A DNA stretch of 64,000 bases from NCBI RefSeq assembly GCF_030463535.1, contig NC_132888.1:23835269-23899268 (forward strand), in the 5' to 3' direction. Below are positions 51,501 through 59,803 of this stretch, piece by piece. The stretch comes from Salminus brasiliensis. Taxonomy: Eukaryota; Chordata; Actinopteri; Characiformes; Bryconidae. Under the pieces are notes generated by a model. That model ran no database searches. It was not told the DNA's origin and saw only the letters and a list, made by a program, of their open reading frames with translations. The position numbers and the translations under genes were made by a program. Numbering within the stretch: position 1 is the stretch's first letter; the number at the start of each line of letters is the position of its first letter.

Positions 51501-54500
51501 CAGATTCCTCACATGCCTGCCTGTCAGCCATGCAACATGAGCCTTTTCACGCCGGTGGTCACTTAGCAAGCGTAGCTTCCTCTCCCTCGCGAACCCGCAC
51601 AATCGTCCTCTATGCAGACGAGACCAGACATGGCAGGGTGATTGGTTGTGCTACAGCTGACAGAGGGCTAGCAAAAACCGCTCTGCCACTTGTCTGAATA
51701 CATCCATTGTCCACAGCACATACTGCATGCTGCATGGGTGCGACGTCATCGGCAGGAATTAGCTAGATGTTGGGTCATGTTGGACTACTGTGCCATATTT
51801 CTTTGCGGTGCTAGTCCATACGGATGTAATACAGCCATCAAGAGGTTAACTAATAGCACTTAGAGCTATTGGTGCTAATGGGCAGCTTGTTCCCACTGCT
51901 TAGGGGCTCCCTAGCTTGCACGTGCAGTGACGTAGCTAACCCAGCAACTGGTAAACTCTCTGAGATTGGGTTTGGGTTAAGCCGACCTGGTCCCAGCGTG
52001 CATGATATGTGAAGCAGAAGTGCTATAGCGCATAGCTGGAATAGCTCGCTGTCGGATTGGCACCCCGGCGGGAGCGGGAGGGAGGCCTTCATGTTTTTTG
52101 TTTTTTTTAAAAGTTCTTTAGGCTGCGAGCATGTCTGGGCATGTTTTCAATCTTCTCCAAACGTGCCTCATCCACCCAAGCTCCCTTCAACCGCAGTTTG
52201 CACAATGGTCCAGAATGGAGCAGGGTTTGCAGCACAGCGGTCAATCCCGAAAGGAATGCGGCCTGCGCGCTCGGAGGTGGCGGACAGCTGAATGGGACAG
52301 CTGAATGAGAACCTTAAGTGGTCACTCCACACTTGTTTGGGCCCTTTCAATACACCGGGTTAGCGGCGCTGGCTTCGCTTAGTAATCAGCGCTGCTTCTA
52401 ATCCCGGTGCATTGTCGACGCCAGTCTTCCCAACGAAGTGCAAAGCGCTCCCCTACGCGAGCCTCGCCCTGCCCGCGCCTCTCCCATGCACTTGTGCAGC
52501 TGTGTGCAACAGGCAAACTTTTGCTCCCAGCTGGACCTGGAGTTCCACGTTCCATCTTCCCTGAGCTATGACATCACCCCCACCTCACATCCCCACCCCG
52601 CCCAGACGGTTGGAATAGCGAAACCGTCTCCAGAGTCTTCGGAGAAAACGCTAGTGCACGTGGAGCCTTTTTTCCTTTGGAGCGATTCGCTCGGAACAAT
52701 AAAAAGCACAAGGGCGAGACGAGGCTTGTGGCGAGCTGTTGCAACAGCGCTGCTCGTGGCACCGAGCACCTGCGATAAACCTTAAATGATGCCAGACTTT
52801 CACATGGTCAGGGCCCCCCACCCCCCCATTGCCCCCTGAGGTCCATGCGTTCGTAAGCAGACGCTGTTTATGTTCGGCCACAGTGTGGCATTGATTTGAA
52901 GTCGTTTGACAGCACTAATGAGCTTTTCTAGCTGCGCTTTTTTTTTCCCACCAAAGTGGAACCGCGCTAGACCCTGCAAACATATTTATGGATTAGGACC
53001 ATTTTCTGGCCCCCTGGGATATCTCGTAAGCTGAGCCAGCATCTAAAGCTTTGCACCCAGGGGGGGTTAAACTCTTGTCTATGCAATTGATTGTCCCCTG
53101 TCTGTACCCTGCTTTTATGGAATCCAGCAGCTTCAATAATGAACAGGTCTGCAGTCACTCACATAAAAGGTTCTCCTGTGCTTTTCTGAATGTCGGCACT
53201 GTCTGAGAAGCACTGAGAAGAACATCAGCTGACCATAGATGTTAACTTGTCTGGCTGGTATGATCTAGATGTTAACTTGTCTGGGTGAGGTTACCTAGAT
53301 GTTAACTTGTCTGGGTGAGGTTAGCTAGATGTTAACTTGCCTGGGTGAGGTTAGCTAGATGTTAACTCCTCTGGCTGGTATGATCTAGATGTTAACTCCT
53401 CTGGCTGGTATGATCTAGATGTTAACTTGTCTGGGTGAGGTTAGCTAGATGTTAACTTGTCTGGGTGAGGTTAGCTACATGTTAACTTGTCTGGGTGAGG
53501 TTAGCTACATGTTAACTTGCCTGGGTGAGGTTAGCTACATGTTAACTTGCCTGGGTGAGGTTAGCTAGATGTAAACTCCTCTGGCTGGTATGATCTAGAT
53601 GTTAACTCCTCTGGCTGGTATGATCTAGATGTTAACTTGTCTGTGTGAGGTTAGCTAGATGTTAACTTGTCTGGGTGAGGTTAGCTACATGTAAACTCCT
53701 CTGGCTGGTATGATCTAGATGTTAACTCGCCTGGGTGGTGTTAGGTAGGTGTAAACTCATCTGGCTGATGTTGGCTAGATGTTAACCTGTCTGGCTGGTG
53801 TGATCTAGATATGTGATCTGCTCTGGCTGATGTTAGCTAGATGTTAACTGCTCTAACTAATGTTAGATAAATGATACCTGCGCTAACTGATATCAGCTAG
53901 TTATTAACACTCTAGCTGATATTAGCTAGTTATTAACTAGATATTATTGGCTAGATGTTAACTCCTCTGGCTGATGTTGGCTAGATGTTAACTCCTCTAG
54001 TTGGTGTTAGCTAGTTATTAAGACTCTAGCTGATGTTAACTCCTCTGGCTGAGGTTAGCTAGATGTTAATTCTTTTGGCTGAGGTTAGCTAGATGTTAAC
54101 TCCTCTGGCTGAGGTTAGCTAGACGTTAACTCTAGCTGATGTTAGATAAATGATAACTAATCTAGCTGATGTTAGCTACACACTACCTGCTCTTGCTTGG
54201 ATGGTGTAAACATTTTGCATATAGGACGTTATTAGTTAGGGTAGTGCTTTTCAGCTAGTTTTGATACTGGAGTTATTGGAAGAATTGGTTAGCCTTTAAG
54301 AAAGAACTAAACAAAAGGAACCTGGGGTGGTAGGCTTATGTTTCATGCGACTCTCCTGTGCCTAGAGTACTTAACATCTGGCAAACATCACCTAGTTAAC
54401 ATCAGCTACATCCATGTACATTCATGTCTGTTTAAAACTGGTGTTGCCAAACGTCTCCCCTCTCCATCTGGCTGTACTCCTTTCCCAGAATGCAGCTGTC

Positions 54501-57028
54501 TGGAGGGGGAAAAAACGTCTGCCTTTTATGAGAGCAACCATTGACCCTGTTCGCATGCACGTGTGCCATTATTCTACCAAATCCTGTGTGTATAAACGGA
54601 TCCATTTAGTGCTTGCACCGTTGACTTTGACTCTGAAACCCCCGCGGAGGCTCGAGGCCAGGTGGCCACCTGTGCGGCTTGGGAGCGGCCGCGAGGGGGC
54701 AACGGAGGAAGTGGTGGATGCAAAGTAGTCATTCAAGGAGCCACAGTATCGCATCTCCCAATTAGTTTGCGTGGAGTCCCAGTTGCCAAACTCCCACTCA
54801 CCCCCCACTTCCCCCCTGCGGCTGGCTCAGACCCTGCACTGGGCATGTGCAAGTGTACTTCCCAAGCCATTCATCCGCTATAGAGACACCAGCTATCTGA
54901 CTGACCAAAGAGGCCATTCTATTCCTCCCAGTAAAAGGGTTCTCAATAGACAGAGGTCAATTCATTTGCTCTTTTTAATGGAGAGAGAGAGAGATAGCGA
55001 GAGAGATAGAGAGAGAGAGAGAGAGATGCTGTTCTTGCAGATGGCCCTAGCAGGACTGAAGTCAACCTTTCTTCCTCGCTCTGCCCGTCATCACTCAGGC
55101 TCTTCTGTTCCTGTTAAACTCATCCTTCCGCTGGATTGGCTTCAGTGGGCACTTTGCTACAAGCCATCACTTCTGGAGAGATAGCAGGGAATGAAAAGGA
55201 AGAACGGGCTACAAGGAAGGAGCTTGACTAGCGCAAAGTGGAGTGTGTGCATTAAATCCATAAGAGGACAAGGGAAGAAGTGATCAGACGGGCCTGACTT
55301 TGAAACTGCAGCTTCCCTTAATTGAATATGCCATGAGGTTCAGAACACCACACCAGCTCACAAAAAATTTCCACTTGGCAGAGTCATTATTTGGTAAATT
55401 TGAAAAAGTCTGATGGGTTTGGATCGGGCATCATGGCAAACATCGCAATCGCAGCTAAAGAATGTTGAGTACCGTCACACTGAGTACCACCACTATAGCG
55501 TGGGGTAGAGGCGATAGCGACGATAGCGTGATGTTGCATGCATTGCATTTACATTACACACAAATCTGACCACGTCCAGCCACAGATCCAAACACATTCC
55601 AATCTTTTCAAATGTGTTAATGGGTGCCGTCCAGATAAAGGACACTTTTTACCACAGGCCAAGTCACACACACACACAGAGTCCGAAATCACTTGAGGAC
55701 AAATTCCGAAGGTCAGACGACGTCCTGCCCAGAGGGTGCCAAGTGACACTTTTGACATTGCTTGACTAACCAGCCATAACCACAGACTTATCACTTTGCT
55801 TGCTTTGTTGTGTGTGGGTTTGGAGTCAGCAACCCGTATCATGAGGCATTCTTTCATGATGAAGCAGCGAATGAACTGCCCTGGGTTCAAGGTTTGCCCA
55901 ACCCGCGCTCATGGCACAGGCATGTGACTCACGCGCGGTTGATTGCGGCGTGATAAGCCACGAGGGTGGGCCTCCAGAGCCTCTCCCAAGGCTTTAACTG
56001 GCCTCCTGAGACGCCGCTTTATTTACACATTCCTCCTTCTGTGGAAATACGGCCCATTACCGACACCAGCCAAAAAACAAAAAAACAGAGTCGAACCCTG
56101 AATCAGCTTAAATCTTGCTTCTCCAATTCACGTACGAGTCGGAGAGTCATACACTGATATTCCAAAAAAAACCAGTCAATAACTCTAATATTGCTGATAA
56201 TGAATAAAAGCCCATAGCCACATACTAGCATGACGAAACTGCCATCAAGGAAACGTCTGCAAATTTAGCATGTATGGCAGAGCTGTACTTACAGTTGTGG
56301 TATGGGTGGACCTTCTGTTATAAACTGAAAGTCCAGAAACTCCCATTGTAATGTCGGTGTTGTAAATAGCTGATGACTCACACAAGGTGTAATTTCTTAA
56401 TTCTTTTTTGAGCACAGACATTGGCCCTTGGGCACAGGGCAAAACCTTTCCTCAACATAAGGATGGGCTGACATGTTCAGACTGATAGCAACTGCCAGGA
56501 GAAATTATGGGTGGGATCATTAGGCGGCACACTGCAAATTTCTCTGTACGCGTTACAAAGACTGCATGATCCAACGCCAGGCCTATCGCTACCTGCATAT
56601 TTGCTGTCTATGATAAAACAATATAGGTAATCTGCTCTGATGGCGTCTAGACTAAACAGTGTGTAGGGTGATAGGCATCAGACGAGGAGACACATAAGCG
56701 GGTTCAGAAAGCGGGAGCCTGTAAGAGGTTCCCCAGAATTACTAGTGCATTGAGTTCAACGACTATGCAAGTGGGAGACCCCCGAATGTATTATAAACAA
56801 GGTCAAGTCTAAAATCATTGCTCATCCTTAGTGCTTAGTGCTTGGACCCCGGGGATTGCCCCTTGCGATGAAAACTGAAGACAGATGCTCCCAGCTGTTA
56901 CAACAGTGCATAGAAATCCATGTGCTCATCTATTTCAGATGAAAGGTGAACATTAGCTGGCTGTTTTGGTCTCCAACAATGGTCATTCCTATAATGAATG
57001 GAATATTCATCATTTAAAACCTTGAATT

Positions 57029-57065
<37 letters not shown>

Positions 57066-59283
57066 GAGCGTCGGATCGGACTACAATGCCGCAACGTACG
57101 TTGGGCCTTGAAATAGCTCAATGAATAGGCTGAGAATTAAGTCATTTAGAACGCCTGGTTAAACTGGTGTCAAGCTTCTTGCGAAAGAAAAACTACTCTT
57201 CAGATCATCCCTCAAGGACAAACGGATTGCCTGATGATTCACCTTTCCCTGCCCGTCTTTTAGTTACCTTATCTTGACCGATCAATAGTTCCGAGTGTAC
57301 CGCTGCACGCTATTGCACCCGCGGCAGAATTAGACTATGCTGTTAACGTGGGAGGCAGAGCGGCCCCAGTTTTCAGTTCACAGTAGGGTTTTCGAAGGAA
57401 CCTAACTTTTCTAAGTCACTCGCAAAGAGCTGAGCTGCCAGACCGGCATCAAGCTGGCTGCATAGCCATCAATGTAACTGCTTACGGAGTAGCACGGGCA
57501 GGAAAGAGGAAAAAAACAGGCCCCAGTCATTTGAATATGTGGTGAAAATAAGGTAAGCAGACTGACACGATCAGATAAGGCCTTTCTGGTTTTAACGGGA
57601 CTCGGGGAGGGGAGGCTGTGCATATACTATTTTCTGTTGGCAAAACACAGAAATCTGCTTAGTTTCTGAAGACAAGTGAACAGTGATATGTGGCTTAATT
57701 GTCCCAGAGTTTCAGCTGGTGTTTGAAATATCAACGAAATCTAAACAACTGCTCGACATTTTGCAAGCAATGATCTGCTGATATCAGAAGGATTTTGATT
57801 GCGATGTGCTTCCCGAATATCTAAACATGTCAGCCCAAATAAATCCAGTACTACGTTTGTATGAATTCCATTGGATTTGGAAGTTGACAGTATATATGAG
57901 CGTATGTCCTCCACAGTGTGGGACTACTGGATGTCAACAGTATATATGAGCATATGTTCCCCACAGTGTGGGACTACTGGACGTTAACAGCATATAGGAG
58001 CACATGTCCTCCACAGTGTGGGACTACTGGATGTCAACAGTATATATATATATGAGCGTATGTCCTCCACAGTGTGGGACTACTGGACGTTAACAGTATA
58101 TATGAGCATATGTCCTCCACAGTGTTGGACTACTGGACATTAATGGCATATAGAAGCATATGTCCTCCACAGTGTGGGACTACAGGACGTTAACAGCATA
58201 TAGGAGCATATGTCCTCCACAGTGTGGGACTACTGGACGTTAACAGCATATAGGAGCACATGTCCTCCACAGTGTGGGACTACTGGACGTTAATGGCATA
58301 TAGAAGCATATGTCCTCCACAGTGTGGGACTACTGGATGTCAACAGTATATATGAGCATATGTCCTCCACAGTGTGGGACTACAGCATATAGGAGCATAG
58401 GTCCTCCACAGTGTGGGACTACTGGACGTTAACAGTATATATGAGCATATGTCCTCCACAGTGTTGGACTATTGGACATTAATGGCATATAGAAGCATAT
58501 GCCCTCCACAGTGTGGGACTACTGGACGTTAACAGTATATATGAGCATATGTCCTCCACAGTGTTGGACCACAGCATATGATCTTATGTCCTCCACAGTG
58601 TGGGACTACTGGATGTCAGCAGTATATGTGAGCATATGTCCTCCACAGTGTGGGACTAGAGGAAGTTAACCTGTAGGAGCATATGTCATTCATACTGTGG
58701 GACTACTGGAAGCTGACGATATACATGAGCCAAGGAACCACAGTATGGGCCTACTGGTGTCAACCATATATAGGAGCATATGTCCTCCATAGTGTGGTAC
58801 GACAGGAAGTTAACAGTATATAGGAGCATGTGTCATTCATACTGTGGGACTACTGAAAGTTGGCAATATATACGAGCATAGGAACCACAGTGTGGGACTA
58901 CATGACATTAGGAGTATATACGAGCATATGTCCTCCACCGTGTGGGACTGTGCAATGATCGTGTGGAAATATTCGAAGGCCAGCACATATGGAGCAGCAG
59001 CAGCAGCAGCGCACGCCTCAGTGCCTGGACGTCTCAACAATCAGTGAAGCACAAATGAGTGGAGCGAGAGAGAGAGAGAGAGAGAGAGAGAAAGGTCCGC
59101 CAGTCTTTCAGCACTGTGGTGCCCTGATTCCAATAAAGGAATACCTCACTAATCCTGCATGTGAGACAGCTCCTCTGTCTAACCCCTACCACCCCCCTCC
59201 CCCCCTGCCTCTTGAAACCCAGAGAACTGCCTGAGGGCAGAAGGACAGACAGGGCCAGGGCTGAGGAGAGTATTCACTGCCTG

Positions 59284-59319
<36 letters not shown>

Positions 59320-59803
59320 TACAGTACAGCTCAGATTCTACCAGACATGGGTAAAAGTTCATTCATGCAAAGCCGACCACTACTGTCACAAAACCAGTCA
59401 GTGTTGACCCCCACCCCAACAGACCAGAGATTCCTGCTGGACCTCCCCTCGAGCCATGGCTGAACATCAGTAGTTTCGAGCAACACAATGCTGACCACAG
59501 ACCCAAACCCGAACTGTTCTGACCAGACAGAGCCCAACAGCAGCATGCATTATACAGACAGAGACAGGCACGTGCACATGTGAAATCGCTGTGGACGACC
59601 CCCCCCCCACACCCCCTCCCCATGTGTGTACCCTCGCATCCTGACGTGCAGTCTGTTTACCTGAGGAATTCCTGTAGACATGTGTCGCAGAACCTGTGGC
59701 CACATGTGGAAACTTGGACGGGCTCCCTCATCGCCTTGCTGCACAGAGGACACTGAAACCGTCTCTTGGGTTTCTCCAGGAACTTGTAATCGTAGCCCGG
59801 CAT
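24801..59803 (-). CDS. traf4: TNF receptor-associated factor 4 (complete, 7 coding exons)
   Basis: TRAF4 is a cytoplasmic adaptor with an N-terminal RING, TRAF-type zinc fingers, a coiled coil and a C-terminal MATH (TRAF-C) domain; in vertebrates it acts at tight junctions and in TGF-beta/BMP and cell-migration signalling. Coding exons on the minus strand: 59661-59803, 34979-35030, 29656-29760, 28693-28854, 27483-27644, 26290-26445, 24801-25433. All introns begin GT and end AG, phases agree, and the sum is 1413 nt = 470 residues plus stop, equal to human TRAF4. RING residues 18-57 have C18, C21, C34, H36, C39, C42, C54 and D57. Zinc fingers run about 66-260, the coiled coil about 280-303, and MATH from about 307. 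The start ATG opens with the family N-terminus MPGYDYKFLEKPKRR and has A at -3. Intron 1 is 24,630 bp. The traf4a/traf4b duplicate cannot be assigned from sequence alone; nek8 next door suggests the locus orthologous to human TRAF4. Confidence 0.97.
26290..26445 (-). CDS. traf4: traf4 coding exon 6 (TRAF-type zinc finger)
   Basis: This 156-nt exon (52 codons, phase 0-0) encodes residues 209-260, from NHQYHCPRFPVQCPNQCG to CPFKDAGCKHR. It is the third TRAF-type zinc-finger module. Acceptor CTCCAG, donor GTGAGT. Confidence 0.97.
26543..26568. repeat. (ATT)n microsatellite in traf4 intron 5
   Basis: About eight ATT units, 100 bp upstream of the exon 6 acceptor in gene orientation. Confidence 0.95.
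27483..27644 (-). CDS. traf4: traf4 coding exon 5 (TRAF-type zinc finger)
   Basis: This 162-nt exon (54 codons, phase 0-0) encodes residues 155-208, beginning NHQGICPQESVYCENKCG and ending FVYDTIQ. It is a second module of exactly the same length as exon 4, with the same Cys/His spacing. Acceptor CTTTCAG, donor GTCCGT. Confidence 0.97.
28468..28545. repeat. fragment of a GGTTCTTA-type fish MITE
   Basis: GCCATAGAAGAACCACCTTT followed by GGTTCCGTTAAGAACC resembles a widespread fish MITE built from GGTTC/GAACC motifs. Related pieces occur near 36640-36700 and 39040-39125. Lies in traf4 intron 4. Confidence 0.45.
28693..28854 (-). CDS. traf4: traf4 coding exon 4 (TRAF-type zinc finger)
   Basis: This 162-nt exon (54 codons, phase 0-0) encodes residues 101-154, one TRAF-type zinc-finger module with FNVIPCPNRC, HLQHDCPKR and CEFCGSEFTG. 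Acceptor CCCTCAG, donor GTATGA. It is clearly more GC-rich than its flanking introns. Confidence 0.97.
29394..29520 (+). mobile_element. SINE family A fragment in traf4 intron 3
   Basis: TGGGGCAGTGGTGGCTCAGC gives a clean A-box-like head, then the body jumps to CACTGCTCCCCGGGTGCTGC and the tail GTGTGTTCACTGC. The middle, including the B-box, is missing compared with 5982-6210. It lies about 140 bp from traf4 exon 3, antisense to the gene. Confidence 0.7.
29656..29760 (-). CDS. traf4: traf4 coding exon 3 (linker and first zinc-finger segment)
   Basis: This 105-nt exon (35 codons, phase 0-0) encodes residues 66-100, starting IYPDPELE and ending GQMKQLQ. It contains the first Cys pair of the TRAF zinc-finger region (RCIHSEEGCRW). 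Acceptor TGTCGCAG, donor GTCAGT. Confidence 0.96.
29831..30163 (+). mobile_element. non-autonomous DNA transposon fragment
   Basis: The left end (ACACTAAACGGACAAAAGTA then TTGAGACACCTGCTCATTCA) and interior (GCCAGGATGTTTGATGGTCA, CTCAATGCCGGGGGGCTTCA, CTATTCTATTGGCAGTACTT) belong to a very common fish MITE whose right end normally mirrors the left. The right end is lost here. Lies in traf4 intron 2. Confidence 0.7.
30247..30282. repeat. (TG)n microsatellite
   Basis: About 17 TG units in traf4 intron 2. Confidence 0.97.
31305..31506 (+). mobile_element. L2 LINE internal fragment
   Basis: Matches 13289-13505 of the main L2 copy (GAGCTGCTGTACATCCCAGG, TTGCCATCTCCTCTGAGAAC, GGATGATCCGTTATCGTTCT), the part of the RT gene just after YADD. 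It has small deletions and no tail. Antisense to traf4, in intron 2. Confidence 0.85.
32655..32691. repeat. imperfect 10-bp inverted repeat
   Basis: TAATGGTATG and CATGCCATTA (one mismatch) flank a short spacer that itself contains CATAC/GTATG. A small hairpin candidate in traf4 intron 2. Confidence 0.6.
32880..34920. repeat. 2-kb minisatellite of ~42-bp monomers in traf4 intron 2
   Basis: Degenerate units of the type TTGTTAGCTACATGTTGTTG followed by AGGTAAAAGC repeat across the whole stretch. The centre (33253-34276) is a homogeneous dimeric array. The right part contains a longer unit (TAGCTATACAAAGTACAGGC near 34295, 34505 and, diverged, 34645). The array ends about 60 bp from the exon 2 donor. 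A (TTG)n run lies at 34801-34829. Confidence 0.92.
33253..34276. repeat. 84-bp higher-order tandem repeat, ~12 copies
   Basis: The motif AAAGGTCTCCACTCCTTGTT occurs at 33301, 33385, 33469 and every 84 bp to 34225, twelve times without a register change. Each 84-bp unit is two related 42-bp monomers: one with GGTAAAAGCGGCCATTATTT and one with GGTAAAGGTCTCCACTCCTT. Copies are nearly identical, differing mainly at AAAAGCGG/AAAGGCGG and GCTGTTTTT/GCTATTTTT. Confidence 0.97.
34979..35030 (-). CDS. traf4: traf4 coding exon 2 (end of RING)
   Basis: This 52-nt exon has acceptor TTTGCAG and donor GTAACA. It encodes residues 48-65 (SEGVFKCPEDQLPLDYAK) and supplies the last RING ligands C54 and D57. 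It is isolated by a 24.6-kb intron on its 5' side and a 5.2-kb intron on its 3' side. A minisatellite begins within about 60 bp of its donor. Confidence 0.96.
35102..35128. repeat. (ATC)n microsatellite
   Basis: Nine ATC units about 70 bp upstream of traf4 exon 2 in gene orientation. Confidence 0.95.
36640..36700. repeat. fragment of a GGTTCTA-type fish MITE
   Basis: TTCTATATAGCACCAAAGAG followed by GGTTCTACTGTTCCC resembles the same MITE type as 28468-28545 and 39040-39125. Confidence 0.4.
38250..38500 (+). mobile_element. tRNA-headed SINE (family B) fragment
   Basis: A canonical B-box GGTTCGAATCC lies at 38262-38272. It is followed by GCCATCAGCAGCCGGAGTCA, AGAGCACAACACGG and GGCAGCGGCTGGCTTCACAT, all shared with 48420-48690. 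The 5' A-box part is not recognisable, so this copy is truncated. Confidence 0.7.
39040..39125. repeat. fragment of a GGTTCT/AGAACC fish MITE
   Basis: AAAAGGGTTCTGTTTAGCAG ... GGTGCTATACTGAACCCTTT then TAAAGAACC form an inverted arrangement typical of this MITE. Just before it, AAGTATACACTCT occurs twice (39005 and 39025). Confidence 0.5.
40313..40362 (+). mobile_element. L2-type 3' tail fragment
   Basis: GCTTTGTAAGTCATTCTGGA followed by TAAGAGCACCAGCTAAACGC and TTAAATGTAA is the conserved 3' tail of the L2 family, also used by some fish SINEs. The sequence before it is not L2-like, so it may be a SINE relic. Confidence 0.75.
42487..42600 (+). mobile_element. decayed SINE-like segment
   Basis: GGTTGTGGGTGCATATCCCAG resembles a decayed B-box context and GCCTAGGGCAAGGCATTTAAGC the GAGCAAGGCCCTTAACC body of family A. 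Too diverged for firm assignment. Confidence 0.4.
42770..42885 (+). mobile_element. second copy (fragment) of the 22655-23160 MITE
   Basis: CTTAATCCGATCACAATACA, ATTTTTACACCTGGCTTTTC and GAACGTAATCTGATCACC align with 23040-23140 of the other copy. Only the right third is present. Confidence 0.6.
45455..46270 (-). mobile_element. decayed Tc1-like transposon (minus orientation)
   Basis: The complement reads like a fish Tc1 transposase gene: AGCAGCCCCAACTCATGACA is the reverse of the codons for the VMSWGCF motif, followed by GAGCACCTGGTTCCACATGT and further Tc1-like pieces. The right side ends near GGAGGTGTCCTAACTTTCTC, similar to Tc1 terminal repeats. Stops and indels throughout; no intact frame. 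Lies in traf4 intron 1 in the same orientation as the gene. Confidence 0.65.
46630..47089 (+). mobile_element. Tc1/mariner-type element, internally deleted
   Basis: The left end TACATCCATCAGCCATAAAA and right end TTTTAATGTTATGGCAGGAT are imperfect inverted repeats bounded by TA. Inside, GACCGGGTCAGAGCATCTCC and TGCAGTGGTCAGTACCTACC match the N-terminal helix-turn-helix part of a fish Tc1-like transposase. The following GGCAGCACACAAGGTGC is the end of the gene. About two thirds of the coding region is missing, leaving a 460-bp derivative. Confidence 0.75.
47250..47267. repeat. poly-C tract
   Basis: C-run interrupted once by T, in traf4 intron 1. Confidence 0.9.
48420..48690 (+). mobile_element. 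tRNA-headed SINE (family B)
   Basis: The head GAGTAGCTCAGCAGTCTAAT matches a tRNA A-box. The B-box region (GGTCGCAAGTCTAAAG) is decayed. The body has GCCATCAGCAGCCAGAGTCG, AGAGAGCACAATTGCCGGGG and GGCGGCGGCTGGCTTCACA, as in 38250-38500. It carries a G9 run inside. Confidence 0.75.
49730..49757. repeat. (GA)n run
   Basis: About 13 GA units, with GT-rich simple sequence on both sides (49717-49728, 49930-49947). Confidence 0.95.
50070..50094. repeat. 25-nt poly-C homopolymer
   Basis: An uninterrupted run of 25 C. Its length in the assembly may be uncertain because such runs are error-prone. Confidence 0.9.
50545..50729. mobile_element. intact short MITE with target duplication
   Basis: A 185-bp AT-rich element with perfect 16-bp terminal inverted repeats (TAGAGCTGGGCAATAT and its complement). 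It is flanked on both sides by CCATCCCCA (50536-50544 and 50730-50738), a 9-bp direct repeat. The exact element/duplication border is ambiguous because TA shared by both makes the direct repeat 13 bp. No coding capacity. Confidence 0.85.
51069..51083. repeat. 15-nt poly-C run
   Basis: Uninterrupted C-run at the left edge of a GC-richer block. Confidence 0.9.
53236..54190. repeat. 30-bp minisatellite with two unit types in traf4 intron 1
   Basis: From 53251 to about 53760 units keep an exact 30-bp register, each with a TAGATGTTAACT-like core. Type A has CTGGGTGAGGTTAGCTA and type B has CTGGCTGGTATGATCTA. B units mostly come as pairs between runs of A units. From 53,760 to about 54,190 the array decays and loses register. 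Many units carry the HpaI sequence GTTAAC. Confidence 0.95.
54980..55026. repeat. (GA)n-rich run
   Basis: GA repeat broken by three AT substitutions. Confidence 0.93.
57031..57060. repeat. 30-nt poly-A run
   Basis: Uninterrupted A-run. No retroposon body is recognisable on its 5' side. Confidence 0.93.
57880..58945. repeat. 50-bp minisatellite in traf4 intron 1
   Basis: The core CCTCCACAGTGTGGGACTAC recurs about every 50 bp (57909, 57959, 58009, ...), about 20 times, joined by variants of TGGACGTTAACAG and TATATATGAGCATATGT. Unit length varies from about 30 to 65 bp and the right third is degenerate. It ends about 715 bp from the exon 1 donor. Confidence 0.95.
59066..59092. repeat. (GA)n run
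   Basis: About 13 GA units within intron 1, near exon 1. Confidence 0.95.
59285..59315. repeat. (CA)n microsatellite
   Basis: About 15 CA units, 350 bp from the exon 1 donor. Confidence 0.96.
59661..59803 (-). CDS. traf4: traf4 coding exon 1 (start codon, most of RING)
   Basis: This 143-nt coding exon starts with ATG at 59803 and ends in a split Ser codon (AG|C) at the donor GTAAAC. It encodes residues 1-47 and the first two bases of codon 48. Six of the eight RING zinc ligands lie here (C18, C21, C34, H36, C39, C42), including the stretch STCGHRFCDTC typical of TRAF4. The 5'UTR continues rightward into the CpG-rich sequence. Confidence 0.96.

Larger units (their letters stand above)
35031..59660 (-). 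other. traf4: traf4 intron 1 (24,630 bp)
   Basis: The first coding intron makes up about 70% of the gene span. It contains SINE and MITE fragments, two Tc1-like relics, many homopolymer and dinucleotide runs, a 30-bp and a 50-bp minisatellite, and a relatively GC-rich block at about 51.0-52.8 kb. No additional coding exon was recognised. Unassigned parts (for example 36.3-37.9, 43.2-45.4 and 55.1-57.0 kb) show nothing I can name; some may be regulatory. Confidence 0.8.

Noticed and set aside
53236..54190. CRISPR-like spacing of a 30-bp repeat
   Set aside because: Units abut directly and vary gradually; there are no spacers and no cas genes.
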